Shown here piece by piece: positions 1 through 11,077 of a stretch of 64,000 bases of DNA. Location: contig OZ316891.1 in the NCBI GenBank assembly GCA_973895155.1, positions 6,510,001 to 6,574,000 on the forward strand, written 5' to 3'. The stretch's first letter is position 1; each line of letters begins with the position of its first letter. The notes beneath the pieces are model-generated. The model saw only the letters and a program-made list of their open reading frames with translations. It ran no database searches and was not told the origin of the DNA. The position numbers and the translations under genes are program-made. This stretch comes from Marsupella aquatica (lineage: Eukaryota; Marchantiophyta).

Positions 1-235
1 GGGGCCATTTAGGGATTGGAGGAGGGTGGACAATCGACCGTCAGGGGAACGATCAACCATCAGAGGGGGATGGAGCACCGGAGGAGGGCAGTCGAGCATC
101 AAGGGGATGATCAAACATTGGAGGGGGAGCGGTAAAGATCGGGGGGAGGGTTTAGGATTGGGGAAGGGTTTCACTAATCAGGGACCGGGGGAGGGCCGAT
201 CGGGAATCAAGATTGATCCAGGGAGGATTAAGGGT
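1..235. repeat. G-rich degenerate repeat tract
   Basis: The tract is a loose repetition of G-rich blocks (GGGGGA, GGAGGG) alternating with GATCAA/GATCGA-type words. Open frames here are low-complexity (Gly/Arg/Lys-rich) and show no codon structure. I take it as simple-sequence or decayed repeat DNA; it also has local potential to form G-quadruplexes on the plus strand. Confidence 0.4.
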
Positions 236-1388
236 TGACCAGGCCTGGTCTAGGTCAAAAATGAGTCCAAGGTGGGTGGATTGGGAGCAGAAGCAAAGAG
301 AACTATCGAGCTTGGGGGAACTAACTGGAGGGAGCTAGGAGGATCAGGTAGCTTCTTTCAGGTGAGAACCCGGCTTCATGATTTCATGAAGCCAGGTGGC
401 TGCCCAAATCAAACTCGATGTACATTTCGATGTACAAGAGTGATCAAGAGACTGAGGAGGACGTGAAGCGCACCAGAGTAGAGGGTGCAACAGAAGATGT
501 AACTATTGAGCTAGCTCGGATTGAAGCAAGGATCTTCTAGAAGTGGAGAGGAGGTTAGAGAAGCCTTAGATTAGTTGAGTTGCATTGTATTTAGAGATTT
601 AGTGGACTTAGATGCACACCTACAATGGATAGTGGCATTCTACTTAAGATTTTGAGTTTGCACAAACTCAGATCAAAGACCGTAAATTTTATGTTTGTAA
701 TTAAGTATGGATTTGTTGTTTTTGGTAATTGTGAAAATGATGTTGAAAATATCCCAAGATTTTCATTGAAAGAATTATAATAGCAAAGTTCACAAAACAT
801 GTTTCATTTTTATATGTTTTTTTAAAGCACTTTTGGAAAAATCATGAAAATCTTGAAAAAGGAATTCGGGCCTTGGACTCATCCCTTAAGGCTCCATGTT
901 CATATTGGACAAAAATTCATGTCATTCAATAGATTTGTTGAATGAAACCCTAAAGAGACATTCTATACCTAACAAATCTAATTGACATTCATACAAGATA
1001 CATCCTTAAGTTCCGCAATAATTATTCAACTCAATGCAAATTTATGAAGCAAAATGACATTGAAAAAAAGCATACACGTAATATTATTAGATGTATAATT
1101 GTCAAGTGCTACAATTTGAAATATCAACAACTCTTAATATCTGTAGAAAAATAGAGTTGTCATTCTCATTCTACAAACCTATTTCTATCATGTCTATTGC
1201 TTCTTGGCTCATGGCTGCTTATACTACTGTTTGGCTGTTTCTATTGTTTCTTGAGCAATCTAAAGTTCCACAGGGCACTCATCCCCTTCACATCAGATAA
1301 CTTAGACTAGTTCTCCCCTGCATTAGCAAATGATAATGCCACATCTACAAACACTTCAATCACAATGTCAATACTGTTAATTGTGTCA
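236..1388. other. No recognisable gene
   Basis: AT-rich DNA with only short open frames that resemble no family I know. It ends at the left terminus of the CACTA element. The three bases just outside that terminus are TCA, compared with TTA beyond the other end. Confidence 0.4.
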
Positions 1389-1422
1389 CACTACAACACT
1401 ACCCACACCTTTTGCGAACTTG
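1389..1422 (+). repeat. Left terminal inverted repeat of the CACTA element
   Basis: Begins CACTACAACA, then CTACCCACACC and TTTTGCGAAC. The reverse complement of the right end begins with the same ten bases and again reaches a TTTTGC block after about 20 bases, so the inverted repeat is perfect for 10 bp and imperfect to about 30 bp. Confidence 0.85.
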
Positions 1423-1820
1423 AAAGCATCGCAAACAACAAAGGAAATCAAAAAACAAAACTTGCCTTTGCGAAGTATCGCGCATCGCAATAGAATCGCA
1501 AACTGCGAAGCCCAAAGGTTCGCATCCGGTCTTTCGCAAGACCTTCGCAACGCCTTCGCAACTTGCGACACTAATAGAATCGCAAAGGACTCACATTTAA
1601 GCGACTCCGTGGGCGTCGCGAGAGGCTTGCGATAATAATCAAGCAGTTAAATATTTGCAATCCCAAAAGTTTGGTAATCGGTTTGCGATATTAAGTTAAT
1701 GGTAGTTATGCCATGAACATGGCTTCACATTTATGTGAACGTATGTGGTTTGCATAATGTTTGCGATACCTTCAATATGGTAAATATGCGAATTGGGTTG
1801 TTCGCATAGGTTTCGCAAGA
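1408..1820. promoter_or_regulatory. Left subterminal TTGCGAA motif cluster
   Basis: More than a dozen copies of TTGCGAA / TTCGCAA or close variants (TTCGCAAC, TTTGCGAAG, ATCGCAA) in both orientations. In En/Spm-type elements such subterminal repeats bind the TNPA-class protein and are needed for transposition; binding here is inferred from position and repetition. Confidence 0.7.
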
Positions 1821-2071
1821 TGTCTTGAGGCTAGGGTTTAGATTTAGAGTTTTGAATTATGGTTGGGTTCTTGTCGTCCAACACGGAGAATGAGGTCTGA
1901 ATCAAAATTGCTTTATAGAAAATTGATAGGTACACAAAAATTAGGGTTTCCTAAACCCTAAACCCTAGATGGGTGTCATATGACAAGCTAGGTCCCTATA
2001 AGACTACCCATATCAAAACTATATACTACACTAAGTAAATAGGCATCCCATAGGCACTACACCACCAAGCT

Positions 2072-4042
2072 CTAGAATGGGGTCCTCCTACTCCTTGTCG
2101 CCGGCCTCTTCCCCTTGTCCCTCTTGCGACGATCCGGACGTGGCACAGGAGGTGGTGCTGGCTGCTCCTCCACATCTGGTTCCTCCTCGTCCTCGTCCTC
2201 ATCCTCTTCCTCCCCCTCCTGCTGGGAAACTCCTCCTACTGGTCCAGATCCACTACTCCCTCCTACCTTGGGCCCCTTTGTCGTGGTCCCCTCATTGTTC
2301 TCATCGGTGCTGCTGGTATCACTGGCATCCTCATCATCCTGTTTGCACAGCACAACGCCAAATTGGTTTAGGTTTACGGAATGAAAAGATAAGTGGATTG
2401 GGTGGGAAAAACTGAAGGGGATACATGCACTTACAGTCGCCAACTCTGCGTCAACCAAGTCAAAGAGATGTTTGGCTCCATGCGCAGCTCCTATCTCCAT
2501 CTCTTTTGCTGTTATCTTCCTGCGGTACCTCTTATACTACCACAACCAAACATTCCAAAACCAAAATAGATCGAGGTTAATATGCTATAAACCCAAGAAA
2601 AATGCATGGAGGTGCTAATAGGGTGCCCCCTAACACAAAACTGGGCTCAATAACCCTTAGCGGTTTTTTTAAAACATAATACACACTTGCGAAACTCCCC
2701 ACTTCGCAAATTCAAATAAATTGGCTGTTTGCGAAGTAGTTTGCAAAGCGAGTTATTTCGCAATAGCTTCGCATTTACAACTTTAAAAAATGCCATGATA
2801 GACTTTGCGAAACATTTGCGAAGCAACCCGCATCGCAAAAACTTCGCAAACTCTGTTTTTAAAAAATTCCGAGAAATCTCTAAGGCACGCAATGTGTCAG
2901 GGTGACCTAAAGTACAAGACAGGCCGTAAGAAAGAAACAAGAGGTATGCAGGGGGGGCATTGCAGGTTTGGATAGCAATTGAAAGCAAGGAAACAGAAGC
3001 AGGGGAGGAGAGGAGAGGGCCCACTCACAAAGTGTGCTTTGAGGCCGGGAAGTCCACCTTGGCCCATCTTGTGCGTGGTCTTGGGCCGTTTGCTGACTCG
3101 CTCAGCTGCAAGGATGAATTTTTGGGGTGGTGCACCCACTTCATCCACAATGTGCTGCATGTGAGACACTTTCTCAGCCATTGCCTTGAGCTCTCGGTCG
3201 GACTTCCCGGCCTTCTGTGCCTTGGCTTCCATCTCCTTCCAGAAGAGAAGGTTCCTGGAAGCTCTCATCTGCACCTCCACTTTGTAAAAGGCATTCCACA
3301 CGTCCTCAGTGAATTGCAGTGGCCTCCTCACGTTTCTGTACTCCTCCAAGTTTGCCAGGTAGGCCCTTACCTTCTTCCTATCATGGTACCGTGCTTGAGA
3401 CATTGAATTGGAAATTCTATCTGCAAGCCACTGTTCATCAATCTCTGCTCCATTTTGAAATGAATCTTTGATTTGACTCATTACTTTCTTCTGGTCTGCC
3501 TTGCTGAGTTTCCCCCACTCAACTCCTCGTGCAAAATTGGAGCGCACCATAAGCCTGATAGTGCTCTTTGCCCCGGTGTAGGCCAGTTCAGTAGGAATGC
3601 CTTTGATCAAGGCAATCATAGGCAGCTTCTTCCTCTCTTCCTCCTTCTTTCGCTGCTCCTCCCGCTGTGCTCTTATCTCATCTCGTTCCTCTCTCCTCCT
3701 CTTCTTTTCTAGGGCAACAGGTGAGACTACTCCTGCCTTGGCCCTCTCCTCCTTCTTACGCTTCTTCTCTCTTGCCTTCTATTGAGCTGCACTCCTTTGC
3801 TCCTCCTCCCTTGCAATGTTCCCTACATCTACTCCCGTTTGCAAGGCTTGCCCAAGGATTGCACTCAAAGAAGCAATCCCTGCTGGTGTAGTCAAATCTA
3901 AGTGGCTCAACTGTGCTGCATTGAGGTGCTCAGCCATCAAATCGGTCCATCGATTCCTCTCCTGCTCCCCATTGCCTTCATTCCCATTGCCACTCTCACT
4001 CACCCCTGTCCTATCACCTCCATTTGCTCCACTGGAATCCAT
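2072..4042 (-). pseudogene. TNPA-like accessory protein of the CACTA element (three exons, one in-frame TAG)
   Basis: Three exons read on the minus strand: 4042-3029, 2536-2435 and 2338-2072. The junctions are a GTGAGT donor at 3028 and a GTAAGT donor at 2434, with AG acceptors before 2536 and 2338, all in phase 0. The product would be about 460 residues: a low-complexity start, a charged Lys/Arg/Glu coiled stretch, a central part resembling the plant Ptta/En/Spm transposase family (tryptophans in NAFYK and LLFWKEM contexts, then a conserved HMQ..DEVGAPP block), and an acidic tail of Asp/Glu runs ending in a basic cluster that could be a nuclear signal. A single TAG at 3779-3781 interrupts the basic coiled stretch; the frame is open on both sides, so the stop is recent or a sequence error. 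The ATG at 4042 is the first in frame. It is divergent to the SET gene, about 1.3 kb away. Family assignment is moderate. Confidence 0.7.
2686..2852. promoter_or_regulatory. TTGCGAA motif cluster inside the first intron of the accessory gene
   Basis: About eight copies of TTGCGAA / TTCGCAA variants lie within the 492-bp intron between 3028 and 2537. The same motif fills both ends of the transposon. An internal copy in an intron would allow the accessory protein to act on its own gene; this is inference. Confidence 0.6.
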
Positions 4043-5317
4043 AGCCAAGCCACCCCCCGAGCGCGCGTGAGCTCCCTTCTCCCTCCCTACGCTTGAAATT
4101 TGTCAAATGCCGCTGAGTACGCCGCGGCCGAGTGCAAAAGTACAAGCGGGAAAGACTTGCGAAGCAACCCGTTTCGCATATAGTTTCTCAATTTTGCAAA
4201 ACCATTGCGACGTGAAAGGCTTCGCAACACCTTCGCTCTCTCGCAGAAATGCTCTCGGGCTCTGTTTTTCTGAAGGTCTTGCGAAAGCAATAGCTTCGCA
4301 AACTTCAATTCTAATTTGTGATGGTATTTGCGAAGGAAGCGGCTTCGCAAGACATTGGCAACTCGTCCTGGGGGAATGTTGGTTTCATTTGAAAGGGTTT
4401 TTTTCAAAGGTGAAGTGGACCCCTCTATACTCATATTTGGAATGCTTTTTGGCCATGTTTTGGGTGTTAGATAATAGTTGAAGGCGGGTTTGAAGGGTTA
4501 GGCAGATTTCAGGTTAATGGGTTATGTATGGTGTTGGTTTAGGCTAAGGTTTGGGTTTACATTAGTTTAGAAGAAATAATAAAGGTGTGGGATTTGGTTT
4601 ACAAGAAATAAGTAAGGTTTGGGTTTAGGGTTTTAGGGTTTGGGGTTTTTTAATAGAAAGGTCTCTAGGGTTGAAGAAAGGTTTGGGTTTGTGTGTAAGT
4701 CAGATTTAGGTTTAATAGGTAGGATGCGGTTTGGGGTTGAAGGTTTGGATAAGACAAAGCAAGGTTTCATGAGATTTATATTGCAACCTTTTGGGTTTAA
4801 GAGAGGTTCATTGGGTTTATGAATCAAAAGGGGATTGGCATGGGTTTTGCTAACAAAGGAGGGGAATATATGATAGCTTGCAAGGTGCGGCACTTTTTGA
4901 TGATTTGATACTATTGCATATGCATTGTGAGAGCCCGGGCATCTGAAAGGTAAACATTGCATGATCGGCTAAAGTGTTCCTTTCATGTACTTAACACTTT
5001 TGGTTGCCACTATGTATAAAGGGGACATGTATATAGGGTTTTTTGTTCTTGTCTGGTCTAGATTATTGTGCTTACATATACATGGAATGGTTGCAGCTTT
5101 TCCCTCATACTTTCAGATTGGGTTCATTAATTATCTTAGAGCCACAAGAGATATTGGCACTGCTGAGCCCGGGTCTCATAAAGGTACCTTTTTTATTGCT
5201 ATGGTCATTTTGGTTTGGGTTTCTTGTCATCATTATTTGGGAACTTTGATTTATATCATTTTGTGGTATGTTTTGGTCATAACATGCCCATTTTAATTAT
5301 ATCTTGTTACAGGGGAT
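4043..5317. promoter_or_regulatory. Divergent intergenic region between accessory and SET genes, with TTGCGAA cluster
   Basis: The first part (4154-4355) holds another cluster of TTGCGAA / TTCGCAA words, upstream of the accessory gene. From about 4490 to 4760 the sequence is rich in GGTTTAGG and GGTTTGGG words, including plant telomere-like TTTAGGG at 4625-4650, too short and irregular to be telomeric. The last part carries small GT/AG candidates and an AG directly before GGGATATG at 5310-5320, so the SET gene probably has an upstream untranslated exon. No other gene is visible. Confidence 0.5.
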
Positions 5318-6469
5318 ATGTCTTCATCTTTTGAAATCTCCACCACAGACTCGTCCTCCTCTAATGAAGATACACCACCTCCACCTCAACATCACACGAC
5401 CGCACCTCCTCCTCGCGGTCCACCCCGTCAACTTTGTGAATGTTCCAGATGTGTGGGTCAGGTTTCCCAAAAATCTTACATATGTGCCCAACATATTGAG
5501 AGATATGGGCGTTGTGGACGTCATACGGCAGGGGCTTCTTCATCTCATATGGTAAGTGTTATGCCTTAGTTTTCCTACCCTATTCCCATTACTCAATGGT
5601 TGAAGGTTTGCAATTTCACACCTACTTTTGTTTGTTTTGGTTTCGGTGGAATAGGTATCCAATAGGCCTAGACCTGCGGCACAAGCACCCTATGTCCCAT
5701 CACAAGGTGTTCTAGATGCTATAGGCAATGCATTCTCAAAAGCCTTGGGTCTAGCGGCAAGGCCCACCAGTCCTAGGGAAGTTGGGGTTGAGGCTATTGT
5801 CCCAAGAGGGAGAAAGCGTTCCAAGAGGCGGGCCCGAGGGGATACTGATTTGTACAAGGCAGTGGTTACGGGTCGGTGGGGTGATTGTGAGTTCACTAGC
5901 AGATGTGTCCCTATCATCAAGGACTGGGATCCTGAGACTCTTGGTTTGCCACAACAGCTTTCCTACGGTGCGGAGGTAGAGGTTTGGGGTAGACGTTGGG
6001 TTATCAAACCTTCCACACTTGGGGATAGACATGGCTATGGAGTTTTTGCCTGTGAGGACATCATTGTGGACGTCGAGAGTGGTAGAGGTGGACGCGGCCG
6101 AGAGGGGCCTACTTTGTTTCCTTATGGTGGACCCATCTACAAGAGAAGACATTGGAACATGATCCTTGCACAACACCCTGAGTGGAAGACTTATGCATTG
6201 GACATGGATACTTTTGATGGTAACACTAGAAGGTATAGTGAGCAGCGTGTCATAGATGGGGACCCCATACGGACTGGGAATATTGCTAGTTTCATAAACA
6301 GTACCGTGGGGACTCGCCCTAAGCGTAGGCAAAATTGTGAGTGGGTTTTCATTGAGGTCCTCCGCCAGCACCTTATGGCCAGACATATCATCATGACCAT
6401 TGCCTAGTTGTAGCAACAAGGACCATTAACTCAGGGGATGAGTTATTTACTCACTATGAGTGGGATTAG
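5318..6469 (+). pseudogene. SET-domain protein encoded inside the CACTA transposon (frameshifted)
   Basis: Exon 1 is 5318-5551 (GTAAGT donor); exon 2 begins at 5655 in phase 0. Exon 1 has a Ser/Pro-rich start and a CECSRC...C...H...YGRCGRH region resembling the Cys/His motif in front of plant tnp2 transposases. Exon 2 has an Arg/Lys-rich stretch, then SET-type motifs in order: HGYGVFACEDI near 6030, a VIDGDPIRTGN..SFINS block near 6250-6300, and NCEW near 6335. The reading frame then stops at 6405, but another frame continues with VVATRTINSGDEL and HYEWD to a TAG at 6467-6469, exactly the usual SET C-terminus. One base seems to be missing near 6355. SET domains are lysine methyltransferases; a chromatin role for the transposon is inference. 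Confidence 0.72.
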
Positions 6470-6666
6470 GGTTAAGTTAAGGGTCATAGGTGGTATGTTG
6501 CATATCAAAGGGCACTACATATGGCCTTTGGCCACATTTTGTATTTGCACCACAACCAATATTATTTCATTTTTGCACACCCCTAGCCCATTTTTGTGTG
6601 TGTTCTCTTTGCAATATAACTTTCAATTGTTTGCTTTGTTTTTAGAATGTGCGACCCTCTCCAAAT

Positions 6667-9600
6667 ATGTTACCACGGAGATTGAGAGCAACATATCGAG
6701 AAATGGGTATGCCAGAAGAAGGACATGGATCAGAGTCACACTCCTCATCAAGTGCTAGTGGAAGCAGTAACCCTGATGAAGAGGTACCTCGGACGGATGA
6801 ACAAGTAACTGATGACCAGGATAGAGCCATGGATGACTTTATGGTTGATTGGTTTGGTGCCAACAACCTTGGTGATGACCTTCCCAATGAAGGGCAGGTG
6901 CCCCCCAATGATCCACGCCCAAGGCATACCCCTGAGGGACAACGCCAATGGGAAGAAGCAGAGGAACATGCCCGAACACCTATCTATGAGGGTGCTCGTT
7001 TGAGTCGTCTTTCAGCCATCTTGGGGTTGATGAACCTACAGGCCAAACACAATGCAAGCAATGCCTTGTTATCTGATATGTTTGCACTTTGCCATGACCT
7101 TATGTTGCCCACTGAGAATGTGTTGCCAGCAACTTGGAAGGAGGCAAAGAGTGTTCTCTCATCTATTGGCATGGAATATCATATTGTTCATGCATGTGTG
7201 AATGATTGCATGTTATTTCATGGGGCCAATGCAAACATGACACAATGTACAACATGTGATGAGCCTCGCTATGACCCCAACATGCTAACAAAGAAGGTGC
7301 CAAGGAAGGCTGTTCGTTGGTTTCCCATCATTCCTCGGTTGTTGCACATGTATCGGTGTTCTGACTTGGCAGAGTTGATGGTATGGCATAAGATTCATCG
7401 ACCAGAGTCTGGTGTCATGCGGTTGCCAGTTGACTCCCCTGCTCACAAACATATTGAGGCAACATGGCCAGACTTTGCACATGATCCTCGCCATGTGAGG
7501 CTAGGATTGGCATCTGATGGAGTTAGCCCTCATTCACTTGGAGGAAAGGGGCAACCTACATCAGTTTGGCCTGTGGTTGTCATGAATTATAACCTCCCAC
7601 CATGGCTATCCATGAAGAAGGGGTTCCTTTTATTGTCTTTGATTATCCCAGGTCCAAAAAAGGTGAAGAACTTTGACACTTACTTGGCACTATTGGTTGG
7701 AGAACTTCAAAAATTATGGAATGGAGTGTGGGCATATGATGGCAGGAAAATTACAGGAGGTTTTCCACGTGTCTTTCAATTGAGAGGGATCATTTGTTGG
7801 ACAATGCATGACTATCCTGGTAAGATGACTTCCATGCCATTTGCAACCCTTCAATAATGTGTAGTTCCTATTGATGTTTCTCATGTGACAACCCTAACAT
7901 AAAGTTTGCATGGTTTGATTTCTTCTATGTAAGCAGGGTTTGGTTTTGTCTCTGGATTGCAAACTCAGGGGTACAAAGCTTGCTCTACTTGTGGCCCAAG
8001 CTTAGAGGACATGGCCACATATTGTTCATGGATTAGAAAGATTGTTTATATTGGGCATACAAAGTTTCTTCCCATGGGGCATGAGATGAGGTTTGACCCA
8101 CTTCTATTCTCCTCCTTTGACATGCCATTTGGTGATGAGCGTGAAATTCCTGACGCAACAAGTTTTGCACATTGGAAGTCACTAGCTAATAGGGTGGCAG
8201 ACCCAAATGATTCCTTCACCTTTGATAGGACAGGTTTGACCAGGTGGAGTATACTAGCCACTTTGCCCTATTGGTCTGAGTTGAAGATCCACCATCTTTT
8301 AGACCCCATGCACATAGAGGGAAATGTGGGGAAGGCTTTGATAAAGCATTTTTATGGGGAGAAGGACACTAATTTTAGGGAGGCATGCGAGGAGATGGAA
8401 ATGCATCCAGATGTTTGGGTGACAATTGATCCTATCACAGGTGTGGAGAATCGTCCTTCTGCTCCTTGGGTGTTGAGTGTTGGCCAAAGACGTGAATTTC
8501 GGAACCGTATAGGAGAGATGCGGTTTCCTACAGGCTATGGTGCCAACCTTCGAAAAGCTTTTGGGATGGAGGACAATCACAAGTGGCCACGATATCTGAA
8601 GACACATGACTATCATCGCCTATTGCAGCATATATTGCCAGTGGCAATTATAGGTATAGGGAGTGAAGAAGTGCAAGATGCCATCTGGTCATTGGGTCGT
8701 TTGTTGAGATGGATATGCTCAAAGGAGATATATGTAGAAGAGATCCCTGGGATGGAGGTATTGGCAGTTGAGGTGGTATGCAAGTTGGAGAAAGCCCTTC
8801 CTCCTTCCTTCTTTGATTGTCAGGTTCATTTACTTGTGCATCTTGTGCGGGAGGTTGCCATTGCAGGTCCAGTGCATTGTAGATGGATGTATTGGCTTGA
8901 GCGTTACATGGCGATGTTGAAGGCTTATGTACGTAACCGTGCACGGGTGGAGGGAAGCATAGCTACAGGATACTTGGCAGCATAGAGTATGTTTTATTGT
9001 AGTAACATCTTGGCCACCATTGATCCTACTTGTCCACGTACTTGGATGGAGGAAAGAGAAGAGGAGGAGGACCGTTTAACAGGTGCCACAAAAACAAGCA
9101 TGTTGACATCAACAGAGTGGTCACAGTTGACAACATTTATGTTGAGTAATAGTAATATCATGGAGAAATGGAGAGAGTTTTATGAGAATGCCAAGAGAAC
9201 AAGTCAAAGAGCAAGAATTTTTCCTAAGATGCATGAGTATATGAAGCAAAAGTTGCTTGAGTTGGATGACATGGTGACACAAGGAGGAGATGTGTCCCAC
9301 TTTCCTACCATCACAGATGACGTTCGGACCATTGTTCATGGCCCTTTGAGAGTGGTGACATCCAAGACGGCTATGTGGACACAAGGGAGACACTTCAGGT
9401 CCACTAGTACCTAACCTTTCTTCCTCTATTAATTCATGTAGACCTTATTTTGATTAGTTATTTCTATTGTTTAAAAACTTTCTATTATTATTAATGACAT
9501 CTATAACTGTAATGTTGGCTTCTATATTTATGCCATAGGCCATGTGGGTTTTGGCTATTTAGGGATGGGTGTCATATTTTGATGATTATTACATTAATGG

Positions 9601-10136
9601 TATCTTTTACAGTGTAATAAAAATTTGTGGGTTTTGTTAATTTTAGGGTTTCTTCCCTTGATGAGAAGAGGGGTCGTACTTTTGATTGTGGAGTTCAAGG
9701 GGAATTTTCTCAAGACTCCAGAAGCAGCCGCCATGACAGGAACATTGTTCGAGATGTTGTGCCACACTATGGGAAGATAGAGGAGATCTTGGTGGTATCA
9801 TATGACAACCATTCAAAGTTTGAGGAATATGTCTTCAAGTGCAAGTGGTTCAAAGTGAACCTTGTTGGTCAAAATTGCACTGTACTTCAAGATGAGAGTG
9901 GGTTTACACGGTTGAAGACAAGTGCCACTAGTGTTCAAGCATCTCATTGGCAAACGTCAGAACCATTTGCTTTCCCATCACACTTGGAGCAATGTTTCTA
10001 CATTCCATACCCCTTAGACATCGAGTGGTCAATTGTCATCACCTATGTGCCACGTTCTCGTTCCATTGTTTCTGAGAAGCCAGATGTTATTGTATCAGAC
10101 CTAGATGACCTTGAGGCCGATGAGGACCAAGTGTGA
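6667..10136 (+). pseudogene. CACTA transposase, tnp2 type with DUF4218 and DUF4216 regions (one in-frame TAG)
   Basis: Exons 6667-7819, 7937-9398 and 9647-10136 join in phase (GTAAGA and GTCCAC donors, AG acceptors) to about 1,034 residues. Exon 1 has an acidic Ser-rich start and the first part of the tnp2 domain (CVNDCMLFHG, QCTTCDEPRY, a zinc-like Cys set). Exon 2 has its second part (LPYWSELKIHHLLDPMHIEGN) and then DUF4218 (PPSFFDCQVHLLVHLV, WMYWLERYM, YVRNRARVEGSIATGYL). Exon 3 has DUF4216 (FKCKWFKVN, EPFAFPSHLEQCFYI). The TAG at 8983-8985 falls right after GYLAA, where relatives have an acidic residue, and the frame is open on both sides. The first ATG after the AG at 6645 is used as start; an upstream exon is possible. 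It catalyses element excision and insertion in this family. Confidence 0.88.
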
Positions 10137-10579
10137 GGGACATATTTATATGCACTTGGGTCCAGCCTAGACATTTGTTCATGTTTGGTGATATAAAAAA
10201 AAGGATTTTCTATATTTATATTTGCCATTCACTTTTGAATGAATCATACTCATGACATATGTATTGTATTGTTTTATTGTGATCACTTGTGAATTTTACA
10301 TGCAACTTTCTATCTAACCTCTGTTGCTCAATATAACTTTATTTCCTACTTATTCCATAATTTTCATTCTCACCCTCGTGTTTCCCTCCTCCGTGGTACG
10401 TCTGTCCCTCCTCCTCCCTTCCTCTTTCTCCTCCCTCCTTCCTCTTCCATTGTACTCCCTCCCTTTTCCATCCTTCATTGTACCTCCCTCCATCCTCCCT
10501 TCCTCTTCCCTCCTGCCCCATCCATATATTGGACCATCCACCCTTTTCATTGTCTCACCTCACAATAACCTTAATTTTT
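10137..10579. other. 3' flank of the transposase gene with pyrimidine-rich tract
   Basis: No gene. Between about 10380 and 10550 the plus strand is a CT-rich tract (CCTCC, CTTCC repeats); the open frames there are low-complexity on both strands and I do not call them. Confidence 0.5.
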
Positions 10580-11055
10580 AGTTTGCGAACAATTTGCAAA
10601 GCTCACAAACTCTCACCGGACTCGCAATTTATATGAAGCTTCTCGTTTCTCAATATTTCCATACTACACTCTTCGCAAACTTGTGAAGCAAAATAAATCA
10701 CAAATTTCATATTTTCAGCGTTTCGCAAATCTTCCATCCTCCGACATTCTTAAACTTGTCAAACAACTACTATCGCAAAACATTTTCAATCCAATATTCT
10801 TCGCAAATATTTACATGAGTTAGTTTCGGAGTCGGCGAGCAATTTTTCCGTCTTCGGAAGGTGCCTTTCCATTCGACGCATTTCGGTAAAAATTGCAAAA
10901 CCACTTACTTCGCAATTTATTAGCGATATAATGCGCTTCAGCTATTATATTTGCGATAGGGATAGAATCGCAAATTGCGATGCGGGTTGATTCGCAAAAT
11001 ATGCAAAGCGCCGCCCATCGGAAATACAAGAGCGTCGACAAAAATACCTTTGCAA
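10580..11055. promoter_or_regulatory. Right subterminal TTGCGAA motif cluster
   Basis: Copies of TTGCGAA, TTCGCAA and looser forms (TTTGCAAAG, ATCGCAAA) in both orientations, mirroring the left end and stopping just inside the right inverted repeat. Confidence 0.65.
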
Positions 11056-11077
11056 AAGTGTCAAATATGTTGTAGTG
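11044..11077 (-). repeat. Right terminal inverted repeat of the CACTA element
   Basis: The sequence closes with ATATGTTGTAGTG. Read on the minus strand it begins CACTACAACA followed by ATATTTGACAC and TTTTGCAAAG, matching the left end. The flanking bases 11078-11080 are TTA. Confidence 0.85.

Larger units (their letters stand above)
1389..11077. mobile_element. CACTA (En/Spm) DNA transposon carrying a SET-domain gene
   Basis: The element starts CACTACAACA and ends TGTTGTAGTG, with similarity continuing inward for roughly 30 bp. The flanking three bases are TCA and TTA, an imperfect version of the 3-bp target duplication expected for this superfamily. Inside are a tnp2-type transposase with DUF4218 and DUF4216 regions on the plus strand, a TNPA-like accessory gene on the minus strand, and a SET-domain gene on the plus strand between them. 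Subterminal TTGCGAA motifs, the usual binding sites of the TNPA-type protein, are dense at both ends. The accessory gene and the transposase each have an in-frame TAG, and the SET gene has a frameshift, so this copy looks non-autonomous although recently intact. Confidence 0.9.

Noticed and set aside
2115-2384. Ser-rich plus-strand frame at the accessory gene's last exon
   Set aside because: Antisense shadow of the acidic Asp/Glu tail of the minus-strand gene, whose splice sites and family resemblance are better.
4616-4660. Plant telomere-like TTTAGGG words
   Set aside because: Only two or three irregular copies inside transposon DNA; too short for a telomere or interstitial telomeric array.
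10381-10560. Pyrimidine-rich tract as a gene or regulatory element
   Set aside because: Simple CT-rich sequence; frames on both strands are low complexity.
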